A DNA stretch of 64,000 nt from Pithys albifrons albifrons. Lineage: Eukaryota; Chordata; Aves; Passeriformes; Thamnophilidae. The notes beneath the pieces were generated by a model. That model had not been told where the DNA came from. It did no database searches and was given only the letters and a program-made list of their open reading frames with translations. This document shows, one piece after another, positions 24,501 through 36,560 of the stretch. The stretch is from NCBI RefSeq assembly GCF_047495875.1, contig NC_092467.1, forward strand, positions 23,331,066 to 23,395,065, written 5' to 3'. The position numbers were made by a program, and so were the translations under genes. Positions within the stretch are counted from its first letter, which is position 1; every line of letters begins with the position of its first letter.

Positions 24501-27500
24501 CCTGAAGGGCTATCACTGACATAAAGATCCTCAAAGAGCTTCAGTTCATACTTCAGTAGGGTGGTTTTGAGGTGTGGCTGATGTGTTACAGCCTCCTCTC
24601 CATCCCCAGAGAAGCGAGAGACCCTCCTTTGCCCCTCTTCATCCCTTCTCTGGTTGTCAGGCTAGCAGGGAGCATGAATGGTCGGCAGACGCCTGTCCCA
24701 GAGCCTGCCACAAAACAGGATGGAAATCAAAGTGGCTTGCAGGAGATTCCCTGGAGGACTCAGATATCTTATCAGCACACACTGTTTAGATGTCCATTCT
24801 CATGATGGAGGCAGGAGAGAGAGGTGAGCCTTTTCCCTTGCATCTCTGAGCAGATGGTGGAAGTGCCTCCAGAGATGTGTTGGCATCCAGCCCACAGCCT
24901 GGGAAGCACAGGCTCAGGTAGGTTCAGGGAAGCACCTTCCTCCTCCTCGACCAAAGGAAAGAGCGTTATTTGCAGCCTTGTACTCAGCTTGCCAAAGACA
25001 AAAGCCAAATAAAAACAAACGAATCAATGAATCAAATCCTGGCTGTCCAGAACCGGGCTGCCAGGAGACACACTTATCCTCCTCTTCTGGGAGATCAAAT
25101 TCACTACACAGATCAAAGAAAGAAGAGGAAAAACTCTTCAAAAGTCAGGAAACAAAATCTCCTCAGCCTTCCTTTAAAGAAGGAAAGTTACTGGACTGCA
25201 GCCTAAAAGATCCAGAGGAGAAAGCATCAAAGGGAAGCTCTTAGTCACACATGGCTCTGTGAAAGGTGAGGTCTTCCAGGTACTAGATGTCCAGTTTGAA
25301 CTGATAAGCTTCATCTCCCAAAGAGCAGTCTCTTATCCTGTCTGCAGGAGCTCTGCATCCTCTTCTCCCAGAAAAATATGAGAAGATTAGAGTAAGGGAA
25401 AAAAGAAATTAAAAGCCTAGCTAGGTTTATTCATAAATTCTTGTAGTCCTGCAATAAGTGGAGGGCTGTTTCCTTTCTTATTTCTTCTTGTTGATGCCCA
25501 TTTCAGCTATAGCCTGCCTAAAACAAAGGTGGTGAGGGTGATTGTATTGGTCTCTCCTTAGGAGAGGGGAAATCCACCCTCATGTGAGGATGGTGTGGCA
25601 GGTGGGCATTGCAAGTTGAGGATTAGGAAGATGTGCCAAGAGCAGATAAGGTGAGAAGTTCAGAGCTTAAACTGAATCCTTTCTTGTCAGTTGTTATTTT
25701 CTAGCATGGGTGTGACAGAGCAATGAAGTAAGGTGCCTATACAGTGGGGGGCACTGATAGGTTTCAGGAGCAAATGAAGTGGAATTGTTTCAAGAATGTG
25801 TTAAATTTAGCTGTTTCTGCTTTTTGACAGAAACAGATAACTTCATGTTCACCCTTCCACTTCTGCATGATTTTATGACTGTCCAGGTATCAGGTTCCCA
25901 CTGTTGTGCACACAAAAGGTATGGAGCATCAAGTGCTCTCTCAGAAATGCACTCCAGTTTCTGTGGGAGCTCAGTACTGAGGGTAACCTGATTGAGTGGG
26001 GAGATGCTTTAATAAACAAGAGGCACAGCAGTTTAAAGTAAAATAAGCAGCTGGCAGCAAAAGGGTTCCTTGTAAATTTATCAGCACATGATCAACAGGA
26101 AGAAGGCAGAAAGCACTCTCACCCCTCAGGAGGAAAAAGAAGATGCAATGGGGAAAGATGTGAACAAATGTGCAGGGATTGGAAGCAGGGAGCACAGCCA
26201 AAGAGATGGCCCTTATATCTTTCCAGTCTAGGAGCTTGTAGGAGTGCAGTAGCCCCAACCGTCTAGTACAGTCATCTGCCCAAAGAACTCCCAAATTCCA
26301 AGATGCGGTGTGTGACTGCCCAAGGAGCAGCACTCAGTCATAGGTACCTAGGTCTCAGCAGAGAGAATGCCAGCACAGGATGTCAGGATGCTGAAGACTT
26401 ACCTCTCATCTCTGCTTTCTTAGTCTGGCTGACCCAGGGTGATTCTGATGCCTAGTCGGGATTTCATGTAGTTTGTTTTAGTTTAGTATGACATTGTTTA
26501 GCATTTAAAGGTTACCCATGTTAAAAATTTTACTGTTGTATTGATTGACTGGTCGTTTCTTTCTTGTTGCTGAAGATGAGAAGAAATTGAAAAAAATGTT
26601 CCCAATTCCCCCACCAAACTAGAGCATTCTTCCCTATGGATAGCTGCCAGTTTTCTTCCACAATTTTTTTCTCTGCTGCCATCTTGCTATTGCAAATATG
26701 CACACAAGGCACAGGCTTCTTTCAGGTTTGCATGACACGCTTGCAACTCACATTTGCACGTTGCTTTATGTTGCTGCTGGTACAACTTCTGCTTCTGGAT
26801 ATGCACAGCAAGGGTTTAAAAAATCCAGCAGTAACTAGCATGATCTTTTTGAGCAAGGTGTTTGTGCAGGGAAAGCAGACCAGAGACCACAGGAGGATGC
26901 TGTGCTTTACTGTAGTCTAAACACGGTCTTGCCAGCACTACCTCTGCTGCGGAGAGCAGAGCTGGGAGCAAACGCATTGGTAGACAGACCATGAGTGTTC
27001 ATCCCCTGGAAGGTGGTGGCTTTGGGGGACTACTCACACCAATTCTGTGACAGTGTCTGTTGCAGATTTGGTCCTTTCCTGCTCTTTGAATAAATGGAGG
27101 GTGCTTTGCTGCCCCAGGTACTTTCCACTACAGTTGGTGTGTGTGACTGTGCAGAGGAAGATGCATTGGCCCCATAAACGTGGCTGCAATGCTGCTGTCG
27201 TATCTCCTCTGGCCCTTTTACGGTGTTTATTGATATCTGCATTCCTCCATTTTAGTGTTTAGCAATTATGGTGATAAACAGCACCATAACAATGCCCTGT
27301 GGACACCTCTATCCCTGTGCTGCAAGGTGCTGCTTAAGAACCTGGGCTGCAGAGTATCTCCAGATGGGAGATAGTTTGAGGGCTCGTGGCTGCACCCCAG
27401 CACACGGTACCTCTGGAGGTCATGGTCCAAGGAAGCAGGTGGGCTGCAGGCATGAAGTTCTGCCTCTCATCTTTCACTCTACCCACAGAGTGCTGGAAAG

Positions 27501-28018
27501 CACAAATTCTGTTGAGATTAAGTTATAATTTAAGGCAGTGAACATGTGCTTTGCTGGCAGCTATAAAGATTCAAATCATAAAGTTTTACAGTGGAATGGT
27601 TTCTGTAAAAGCATCGTTAGAAAGGCGGAATCGTGCCTTTAATTCTTATGACTTATGGGGCTGCCTGGTTTGTTTTGGTTTTAGTAGTGCTTGGTGTGAC
27701 ATGGGGTGGGGTCCCAACCCCATCTTTCCATTTAAAGTTAGTCGTTTCTTCCCCAGGGCCCTGCTTTTGCAGTGCCTTGAGAAGGACTGGAGATAGTGCA
27801 GAATTTTCTGTGTTCACCCCGTCCTTGCGTGAGTTTTGGTACCTCGAATGTGTGCAGAGCTTTTGACCTGTTGAACTAGCAAGAAGGAAGATGATCTGGT
27901 GTGTCCTGCATAGTCATGGTGTGGAGACGGGGAAATCTAGGCTGGGATCTGAGTATCCCAAGCATGTTGTACATGCCCAGCAGAACTGTCAGTGTAGGAT
28001 TAGTGCTGGGTTAGGCTG
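21561..28018. other. Intronic sequence, nothing firm
   Basis: Mostly unremarkable single-copy DNA. Around 21640-21760 and 23830-24060 it is AT-rich and could extend the enhancer-like texture. No coding exon or named transposon. Confidence 0.45.
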
Positions 28019-28195
28019 TTGAATCATAGAATCATAGTAAGGTTTGGGTTGCTAGGAACCTTAAATATCGAGTTCCAACCCCACTGCCGGGAATACTGTA
28101 CAGGGACACCTTTCACCAGACCAGGTTGCTCAATGCGCTGTCCAGCATGGCCTCAAACACTTCCAGGGATGGGACATCCACATCTTCTCTGGAAT
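28019..28195 (-). mobile_element. CR1 LINE 3' fragment
   Basis: On the + strand it starts GAATCATAGAATCATAG, followed by GGTTTGGGTTGCTAGGAACC, AGACCAGGTTGCTCAATGC, CACTTCCAGGGATGGGACAT and CATCTTCTCTGG. This is the reverse complement of the classic avian CR1 3' end. It is less diverged than the copy at 17.5 kb, truncated at its 5' side, and antisense to RNF220. Confidence 0.92.
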
Positions 28196-28985
28196 AGGAA
28201 GATTACCTTTCTCCTTCTTTCAGACTGTGTAACCAAGTGAAGGCTCCCAGGTCTGGGCTTCGGAAGTGGTCTGACACAGATGGTGGAAATCTGCAGCTGC
28301 TGTGTGAAAGAAGAATGAATTAAACCATAATATGAATAATACAGTCAATACAGCAGCCATGAGTTGTTTATTTTTATGTTAAATTCAATGCATTTTTGTC
28401 ACCCTCGTATTTTTAGTGATCAATAGGCCAAAGATTTTCATATTAACAATACTCAACTGCATTGTAGAAGCAGGGGGAAGTAGGAGGTGTTGGCAGCTGG
28501 GTAGACACATAAGATTTTTGTCACCTCTTTGGGACATGTGGAAAGTAGTTTGAGATTATGAATAAGCATCATAGATACATATATTTGCTGAAAAATCAGC
28601 AGTGAAATTGTTAAAGGTATTCCCATTTCAGTGGTTATCTCCAGCTCCCAGAATTAGCACCCCACTGGGGTGAGTTCACTTCAGCAGACCTTGCCATGCG
28701 GTTACAACAGGATGTTTACAGGGGAAGGAACACTCCACTATGTGACTACACTAGGTTCATCTTTCATTTTTATTTATAAATTAAAGCACACAAACTTAAT
28801 GAAAATTAAGGTCGTTGGTGCAGGTGGTGTGTGTAATATTCAGAGTTTTGACCCTGGGTGGAGGGCTGTGTTTTGCTGAACTTTGCAGCTGGACCGTTGG
28901 ATGAAACTGTGAGAGGAATTAAGCTCAGCTGTAAGTCAGCTGGGTTTGAAACAGGGGAGTTTTATGATCCCAAGTCTTGGGATTT
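28196..28985. other. AT-rich intronic sequence
   Basis: It includes an AT-rich stretch at 28315-28455 (TTATTTTTATGTTAAATTC and CAATAGGCCAAAGATTTTC) with a mild enhancer-like texture. No gene or repeat was identified. Confidence 0.4.
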
Positions 28986-28989
28986 TATG

Positions 28990-29110
28990 TGATTCTGGCA
29001 AAGAGCTGGAATAGGGCATGTGGAGATAGGCATTTCCGAGCCTTCATCTGCAAAATGGAGGAGCAGACGCTTAGCTGAGGTGCTGTCGGTATCTTACGGA
29101 TGGAAAGAAG
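28990..29110 (+). mobile_element. Possible MIR SINE remnant
   Basis: CCGAGCCTTCATCTGCAAAATGGAGG (two adjacent parts, 29036-29061) resembles the MIR 'cctcagtttcctcatctgtaaaatgg' box, with AAGGCATTTAATC downstream. It is degraded; only the central box is convincing. Confidence 0.35.
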
Positions 29111-29155
29111 GCATTTAATCTGTTCCACTGGGTGGTGGAAGTCACTTCCCAGACT

Positions 29156-29186
29156 CAGCTGGCAGCTGGCAGCTGGCAATATTGCC
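29156..29186. promoter_or_regulatory. Triple CAGCTG E-box array with adjoining palindrome
   Basis: CAGCTG occurs at 29156-29161, 29163-29168 and 29170-29175 with an exact 7-bp period. The last copy overlaps GGCAATATTGCC (29175-29186), a perfect 12-bp palindrome. CAGCTG is the E-box preferred by several bHLH activators. The array could also be a trivial 7-bp tandem duplication. Confidence 0.45.
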
Positions 29187-31949
29187 TTTAAAGCTGAGTG
29201 TCATGGGATTAAATTGAGTCCTGTGGCATTATGGCCAAGTCTTGTCCTGCTTTTGAATCCTGCCTTTGCCAAGCCCATAGATCAGCTCGGCTCAGGCTGT
29301 GTGGTGGCAGTAACCCGGCATTATTGAACCTGTCCTCCTCGCTCTCCCAGGCAGTCACACATGCGTCTGGCCAGATTTGCAGGACTCAGCAATGGACAGC
29401 CCGGGCCCCACTTACTCAGAGAAGCAGATCGATAACAGAGGCGGGTGATAGATGAGGAGAGTTAGGGATGGATAATCTGCTGAATTTACATGACCCAGGG
29501 TGGTCCAGGGAAGGCTTGCAGCTTTGCTGGGAGACTTTCAAAGGAGACAGAAGTTGCCTTAGTTTCCAGCTGCTGACTGCATTTTAAAAACATTGCAGGA
29601 TCTGTTTGGGTGGGTGGAGGAAACTGCCAGTTGTAAGCAGAAAGTAAAAAGTGGCATGTCCACTGCGTGCCTTCCAGACTGCATCCCCTGAGTCCCGCTC
29701 AGTGGCAGCCAAGCCAGCACTGCAGGAAATGGAGTGTGTGGTGCCATGCACCCATCTGCCTGTGCCGTCAGGCTCCATTCCATGACAGAGTTTCAGGGAA
29801 GAAGGAAATACTGCCAGCATGGGCAGGATATGCTTTGAGATACTATTTAGACACCTATTCGTTATCTGCATTAAATTGGCCGTGCTGACTCACCTGGTAA
29901 GAAGCAGAGAGTTTCAGCCTGTAAGCTCTACATTTCCAGTACGTGGTTGGTTATCAAGCACATCATAAAAATATGCACCAGCAGATAGAGGAGAGAAGCA
30001 AAAAGCTGTGCTTTTAAATAATAATAATTTAAAAGAGTCCAGCTTTCCAAACTCATTGATACTGGAGAGTAGAATTTTAGGGCTTAATCCTGTAAGATAT
30101 TGCTAAATGTCCTCTACCATGAGAACAGAGCATATGCCAGCAGCTGGCTTTTGTGGAGGAAACTTCCCTTGAATTGAGGCTGCCCTGTAACTGTTTACAG
30201 TGGTGTCTTCCTTTTGTCTTACTTCGTTTGATCTTTCACAGAAGTATCTGGTCTGGCCTTTGCTGGAGACACCACACTGGGCTGGAAGGACCACAGGTCA
30301 CTTCTTCTGCCCACAAGTGACACCTCTGGTCCCCATAAAACTATAATCTTCTTGCTAGCTGGAGTGCACTGCTGACAAAACAGCACTCTTTGATTTAAGT
30401 GTTTTAGGTTTTTCTATAATGTGTCTACATCATTTGGTCTTAGATTCAGTTTTTGGCAAGTGATAATGTGGAAAAAACCTCAAAAGAATAAAAATGAAAA
30501 CAAAGAGTAATTTGAAATAAATATGTCCACCAGTCTTTTAAAAGTCAACCTTTTTCCTTCCCTTTCATCTCTTCATCTTGGAGGTCAGGCCTTGCACTAT
30601 GCACAAAACACTGAAAGATAAGGCACTGCAGAGCAACTGGAAGCAGAAATGAAGACAGCAAAAACTGTTTTCAATATGCAGACTGATAAAAGAGACCAAA
30701 TTCCTGATAGTAGAAAAGAAAATAGATTTTTATGGTTCTTCCCAGCACAACAATCACAAAAGTTTCTTAAAAAATAAAAAAAGGAAAAAATAGAGAGATA
30801 CTATTTTAAAAAAAAATACGTTAATTTTAACCCAAACATCTTTCTTTATTATTTTACTGAATTCGGCCCCAGTCCTACAGTTTGATCTATTTTGGATGCA
30901 GCTGATTGAGAATCATCTTACTCCCTCTGATACCAGAAAGCCTTTGCTCTCTGTAGAGTCTGTTCTTCTGTATATATACCTGCAGAGTTGGCCTCGCAAT
31001 GAAATGGTCCTCTTTTGCTTGCAGATGCAGATGCCTCTCTGCAGGTAGAGCAAACATTTTGGAGTCTGTGATCTTCTGAGGGGAGCGGTGCTGCAGAAAA
31101 AGCAGGACACTGCCAGCTGCCTTGTGCAGGAGTGTGTGGGGCTGGTGTGGATGTAAAATTGTTCATCAGCTTTGTTTGTTTTCTTTACATTGCTGGATAT
31201 TTTATGTAACTAGTGGTAGTCCATCGCTGAGGAGTGGTTTTCATAGCAAAGATTGTATGCTGCCAGGAAGACATGGAGGAGTCTTCACATCGAGCAAAAT
31301 TGCTGTTCTAGTGCAAAAAGACCTTAAAGGAAGGTTTTCTACTCCCTCCCTTCCTCCCTCCCAGCATAGGGGCATAAGCCTGTACCTGTAGGTGTGGGTG
31401 CAGGGATCAGTGGTAAGCCAGCAGTGGCAGATGTGCTCGTGCCATAGCAAACCACTGTTGCATTGGTGCTGGGGGCAGCTTTAAAGAAGAATGGGTTGTT
31501 CTGCTGGACAAATTGTATTCAAAGCAGAGAAGTTCTGAAAAGGCAAAACTTTTCTGTGTAGCAGTGAAGAATGCATTTGCTCAGCTACTGGTTCTGTATG
31601 CATGTAATGTACATATACATTGGCATGTATATCTGTATACAAGCACAGCATATGTGTCTCATGAAAAACTGCAGGCATGGACATATCTGGATAAACATAA
31701 ACTCACCCAGATCAGGGCCTTTGTACATTTGTGTTTATCGAGTGGTATTAATACAGGGCAAAGTTCCCTTTACTTTCTGCTTCCTGACATTTCAGGGAGA
31801 AAAATGTCCTGACATAGCCTCAGGTAACTAACTGAGAGAATAACTTAAAGGAAGAAAAAATATCCAGGATAACTCCAGTTAAGGAATTAGCCTGCCTTTG
31901 CTCTGCAGTAAAGCTCCTCTCCCTCTCCCTGTCAGCCCTGGGCACCCCC
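29187..31949. other. Intronic sequence with A-rich patches
   Basis: A-rich simple sequence occurs around 30470-30530 and 30765-30825, and a small AT palindrome at 30011-30035. No exon or named transposon was recognised. Confidence 0.5.
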
Positions 31950-32300
31950 CATGCTCAGAGTTTTAATTCTAGTCTCTAATCTCAGCCGCTCCTGTGATAA
32001 ATTAATTGTAATGATAGAGGCCCCAGTTACGAGGTCTGCACCGTTTGCTTGTAATCTGAGCGACAGGTTTAGGGCCTGCTTTATTTAAGATGCGAGGGTA
32101 ATTACATGGGAGTTAGCATATGCAGGCAGGGAGATATGATTCATTCTCCCAGCGACGGCCGTGACACAGCTGTTTGTCGGATAAAATAGAGGAACCGTGT
32201 TGTTACAAAATGTTCCCCTTATTATACCTCATTAAAAACAAGGCTGCGATAAGTCAGACCTGGCAATGAATAAAATGTATTGCCCTCTGTAAAAGCTGAT
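31950..32300. promoter_or_regulatory. Candidate conserved non-coding element, homeodomain-rich
   Basis: Contains ATTAATTG at 32001-32008, TAATGAT just after, TAATTA at 32099-32104, and retained CpGs (CCAGCGACGGCCGTGAC near 32149, GAACCGTG near 32192, GCTGCGATAAG near 32243). It is free of repeats and of any convincing open frame. This is one of the strongest enhancer-like textures in the window. Inference only. Confidence 0.45.
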
Positions 32301-32334
32301 AGGAGAGAAAGAGGGTCTTCTGAGCAGGCTTGGG

Positions 32335-32480
32335 TCATTTATTTATTTTTTGTTCTCTTTCACTGTCCCTCTTCTTTCTTTCTTCTGGTTTTCTGCCTCG
32401 CACTGCCTGTTGGAGGAAAGAAAATTAAGTTTTCTCTTGTTTTCTCTTCTTTCTTTTCTTCTTTCTTCCTTTCTTTGAAC
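32335..32480 (+). repeat. Polypyrimidine (CT/TTC) low-complexity tract
   Basis: Sense-strand C/T-rich tract with repeated CTTT/TTCT words in two runs. It separates two enhancer-like blocks and could bind pyrimidine-tract proteins in the pre-mRNA. Confidence 0.7.
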
Positions 32481-32499
32481 CTGCCTGTGCCCTCCCTTT

Positions 32500-32620
32500 C
32501 TGGGAGCAATCGCCGATAAGGCAGGGTCGGGCCAACGGCAATTAGCGAAGCCTTTGGCAGGGAACAAAAGGGCAGATTTGTTCCCATCGGCCTAACACGA
32601 GTTGTGCCTCTTCACCTTGC
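32500..32620. promoter_or_regulatory. Candidate conserved element with inverted SOX-like sites
   Basis: CpG-retaining block (AATCGCCGATAAGG, AACGGCAATTAGCGAAG) followed by GGGAACAAA (32560-32568) and its exact reverse complement TTTGTTCCC (32577-32585), with an 8-base gap. Each arm holds an AACAAA core similar to SOX/HMG sites. A 9-bp inverted repeat alone can arise by chance at this window size; the context is what makes it notable. Confidence 0.35.
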
Positions 32621-34749
32621 CTGAATGCAACAGGCTGAGAGGGATGGGGAGCTCCCTCTCCAGCGCAGGGACCGGCGACTTCCCAGGCAGGTTATTAAAA
32701 AAAATAAATCAAAATAACATGAAAACTTTCCTTCCAGAAGAGGAAAAAAAAATCTTTTCTTTTTCTTTACATTTCTTTTTAAATAACCCAAGCAGTGTAA
32801 GGTGATTCTCTCTCCCTTTTCATCTGCAGGGAAACTGTGAAAATTTAAACAATAAAAGCCAAAAGTGGGGAAGAAGGCCACAAGTAACTCTGAGAGCCCC
32901 ATCAGGGTGAGATGGATAGAAAGAGTCTCTCTAAACTGCAATGCCGGAGCAGAAGCATAAATCCGTCGCCTCAGAGTGCTGGGGCGCGGGAGTTCAAAGG
33001 ATGGCTTTCACTCTCTCACCAGTGCTTTTTTCTTTGTGCACACTTTAAGCTGTCAGACTTGGTGGGTTGCAAGCATTCCTGCTTATTTATTTATTATTTT
33101 GGTGCCCTAAGGATACAATGTTGACTTTTGTCTTAATTTTTTTTTAAATTATTCCCAGGAAGATACAGTAGTTTTAAAGTAGTAGGAGCAGTAAGAGGTC
33201 TTGCCTGCTCTGGAAGGCTGTCATTTGGGAGAGATGCATCCACCAACTTGAGCAGAGCTCAAGGCAGGCAGCTGTGGCCTTTTTGGAGCTGTTTGTATAG
33301 GTCGCATTAAACCAAATGACGTGTGTCTGGGTTTCTCGAACATTTTTTTAAACCCTGATCAATACGTTCAGCTGCCTCTTCTCAGACCATTTGCTTCTCT
33401 CTTGCGTATGTTGCTCTTTTCTTCCCACAATAGCTGAGATGAATGAATAAGGCTGATTGATAGATTGGCTGGTTCATTTTAACTTAAGCTATTGAGAGTG
33501 ATTTGTAAAAGCATCGTCATTTCTCTCTGGATGGATATTTAAGTTATAAACACAGTAACATTTGACTAATAAGATATAGAACTGCATTCTATTTAAAAAT
33601 TAGATGCAATATCTTAGAAATAACTTATTGGAGTACCAGACACAGCAAATTGGTCCCCTTTTAGGTTTATTCCCTTAGGAATGGGTCCTGTTTGTAATCT
33701 GTATCTGGTTTTCATTCAAAATACCAGTTTTTTTGGATGGGTAAGGCATTGTTCATGTGGATTATTTGCCTCTGTGCTGCACCTGGGTTCTGTGCTGCCA
33801 CATGACTGGTGGTAGGTGTGTTAGCACTGGGCTCAGGATTGACAGTGACAGCAGAAGGCATTGCAGTACCATGGGTGATCATCATGCTATTAAACCAATT
33901 AGGGACTTAGAATGGTAGAGCTGGTGTCCTGGGCAAAGAAGAGCAGATTCCAGGGTGTAACCTGTGTTGATGTCCTATTGCTGCTCATGACTTCTCCCAT
34001 ACCACCCAGAAGAGCCTCAAGTATTTCCAGGTGTTGCCTGTCTGGTGGAAGGATTGTAGTGGAAACAGTGATTTCTGGGTTAGAGGCAGCATCAGCTCAT
34101 GGCAGTGATGGTAGTAATGGTGTTGTGCACCTGCTGAGCTTTACAAGCCCATTTTAGCTGTAGAGAGATCAGTTCTGTGCACTCATGAAGAGCCTGTTCA
34201 TGTCTCCTTGTTCCAAGGACAGGGGATGTAAGGATGAGGAGGCCTCTCAAAGCAAAATATCCCAGGCAGATGTGCAGCCATTCAAGAATCTACAGCATTG
34301 CCATGGATGACAGTGATGCCACAAGATTCAGGATGAGAGTGAAGGCTGATGTTGGAAGGCTGGGGAGAAGTCAAGCGCAACATACACAGCCCTTGGACAG
34401 TTTTTCCCCAATCTCTGGGTTAACCACACTTTGCCAGACTGGCTTGCTTGTCCCCTTACCTCCTCTTCCCACTTCTGTATTGATCCTCTGCACCAGTTCT
34501 CCTTTCTGAGTAGATCTTGTTTACAGAGATGTAATGAAGTGTCTTATTTCCAAATAAAATCCCAAACAAGCTGGAGTAATGGTTGGCAGATTCAACCACT
34601 CCCACACTGGTAATTTACTAAAATTAAAACCTAATTAAGCCAGGCTCACTCAAAGGTTTTGCATAATTTAGTAGTCTGTCTTTGATAGCCAAGGAGCTGT
34701 ACAGGCAGGCAGCTGAGTCAGGAACCACGTCTGTCATTCAGCTCTGGAT
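32621..34749. other. Intronic sequence, nothing firm
   Basis: Single-copy DNA, AT-rich around 33100-33170 and 33520-33620. No exon or named transposon. Confidence 0.5.
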
Positions 34750-34890
34750 TCACAGCTATTACTTGGCACTTTGTACATCTATTTCTTTTCACTTGTAGGA
34801 TGTCAGAGCAACTTAAGGGAGTGATCTGGGATCCCTGCCTCCCTTTTACTGAGGGGGAAAGTAAGGTCCAGGGAAAAGCACCAACAGTCC
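34750..34890 (-). mobile_element. Probable MIR SINE remnant
   Basis: In reverse orientation, CTTGGCACTTTGTACATC (about 34761) and CTCCCTTTTACTGAGGGGGAAAGTAAGGTCCAGGG (in parts, 34839-34873) match the order of the inverted MIR ('ggcactgtgctaag', then 'ccattttacagatgaggaaactgagg'). Strongly diverged. Confidence 0.45.
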
Positions 34891-36239
34891 AGGCTAGTGC
34901 TGTGAGTAGTAGTAGAGAAGAAGCACCTGATGTCTGCTATCCCTCATCCTCTTTTATGCATCACATCACCGTTCTCAACATTTTTTAAAATGGATTTTCA
35001 CATGGTAGCAGCATCTGAACTAGGTCATGTCTCTACTGAGGGATGCAACTTGCATTTTAAGGTCACATCTTGGTGGAGTATGTCAGCTTTGAGTACAGGA
35101 CCACTGAGTGTCACTTAGGGATGACAGCTTGGGAGTATGTGTAGCCAGGCTGTGGTGTGGGTACCCATATGCTGCTAAGGACTAGGGCTCATTTGCAGAA
35201 GAGCATGGAGCAAGGAGGAGAACTGCTTTCAAAGATCTTACAATCTAGAGAAGGAAGATAGGCAGCAGGAGCAGTATCAAAGGAAACATGGTAAAGTTTG
35301 AGGTGTTGTAACAGAGCAGCAGCAGAAGTGCTAGGGAACATACAGGAGCAAAGACTAAATTGATGGGCTGCTATCAATGTGTGTCAGGCTGTACTATCTT
35401 CCGACCACAGGAGTTGCCCTGTCAGAGCCTGCAGTTGAACTGGGAAGAAATCTTTGTATCCGCAGTTACTTTGTTTCTTTTCTTTATTTCATACTGGGAA
35501 GGGACAACTCTTACCCCTGAAACCTCTGCTGCCCCTGAGAAAGCTTTGTAAAGTCTTGGTGGTAGAAATGCCAAGCCCTCTCTCTGCTCCTGTGAAATGG
35601 CATCACTGCAGGAAGTTATTCCAGAAAAGCTGGTGGCTGCTGGCTGAAAACCATGGCTTAGTCAGAGCAGTTTTGGTCATCTACTGGGTGCAGGTACTCC
35701 ATTGCATCACACACACCTGACCACCCCTCTGGAGGAGTCTGGGCATTGAAGCCTATCTATCTCAGTCGTCTCATTGGCCATATGGGGACAATGGGGGGGT
35801 TCTGCCCAGACGGGCCAGTAGCATAAGGCTTTGAAGCCCAACAGGCCATAGCAGTGTTGTTGCCTTTCTAAAGCCTTTGAGAGATGCTGCCTTGGCTGCA
35901 AGGGATGGATGAGCTACTGGAGCTGGCTTCCTGCATAATCAGGCATGAGTGGGGCTTACAGAGAAGACATATGAGGGGAATATAGAACTAGGGCAAATGC
36001 CTGGGAGGAAAACAGTGACTGTTGAGATGAAGATATGTAGAGGGGAGCTCACCTCAAAAGAGAACTCTGAAATGTGTCTCCCAAAGGAAAGGGAGGTGCA
36101 GAACTCAACACCTGGACCATGAGCACTGAATGGAACACCCAGCGATGGTATGGAGGGGAGGAACACTAGATAGCTGAGAGGTTAAGGATCACCCAGAAGA
36201 TGCCGGCTCAAGAGAAGGGCGGGACATCAACAAAAGCTC
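34891..36239. other. Intronic sequence, nothing firm
   Basis: Single-copy sequence. A weak MIR-like patch near 35755-35795 was not accepted. No gene. Confidence 0.5.
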
Positions 36240-36271
<32 letters not shown>

Positions 36272-36275
36272 TGTC
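36240..36275 (+). repeat. (TG)n microsatellite
   Basis: About 17 TG units with one TA interruption near 36264, directly upstream of the intronic CpG island. Confidence 0.9.
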
Positions 36276-36284
36276 TAAAACCGA

Positions 36285-36560
36285 AGGCCAACCCTACCCT
36301 CCCCCTCGCCCCATAGAAACCCACGGGGGGCCGGAGAGGCAGGTGAGTAAATCACCCGCCCGGCTCCATCACCGCCCGGCTCTTCTTTGTGTGCCGCACA
36401 AAGGCGGGGAGTGGGTTATTTCGGGTGCGTGCGGGTGTGTTTTGACGCTCGGGACCCCCCCGACCGAGGAGGAGCGGGGCGCGGGGAGCCGGAGCGGGGC
36501 CCCCGCCGGGCTGGGTGCCCCTTGTCGCTGGCCCGAACCCGCCCCGGCCAGACAATGCGG
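36285..36560. promoter_or_regulatory. Intronic CpG island, candidate alternative RNF220 promoter
   Basis: Dense CpG and very high GC, unlike anything else in the window; weaker CpG density continues to about 36745. Visible elements are a GC box GGCGGGG at 36403-36409, another at 36701-36707, and an exact CAG|GTGAGT donor with GT at 36343-36344. A TATA-like TTTTATA occurs at 36593-36599. It lies inside a long RNF220 intron, so it could start a shorter transcript lacking the N-terminal exon or a non-coding RNA. The long open frames through it are expected from low stop frequency in GC-rich DNA. Confidence 0.6.

Noticed and set aside
30011..30035. AT palindrome CTTTTAAAT/ATTTAAAAG
   Set aside because: Low-complexity AT sequence; such 9-bp inverted repeats are expected by chance.
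35740..35800. Weak MIR-like patch (CTCAGTCGTCTCATTGGCC)
   Set aside because: Only one box resembles MIR and the order of other landmarks is missing.
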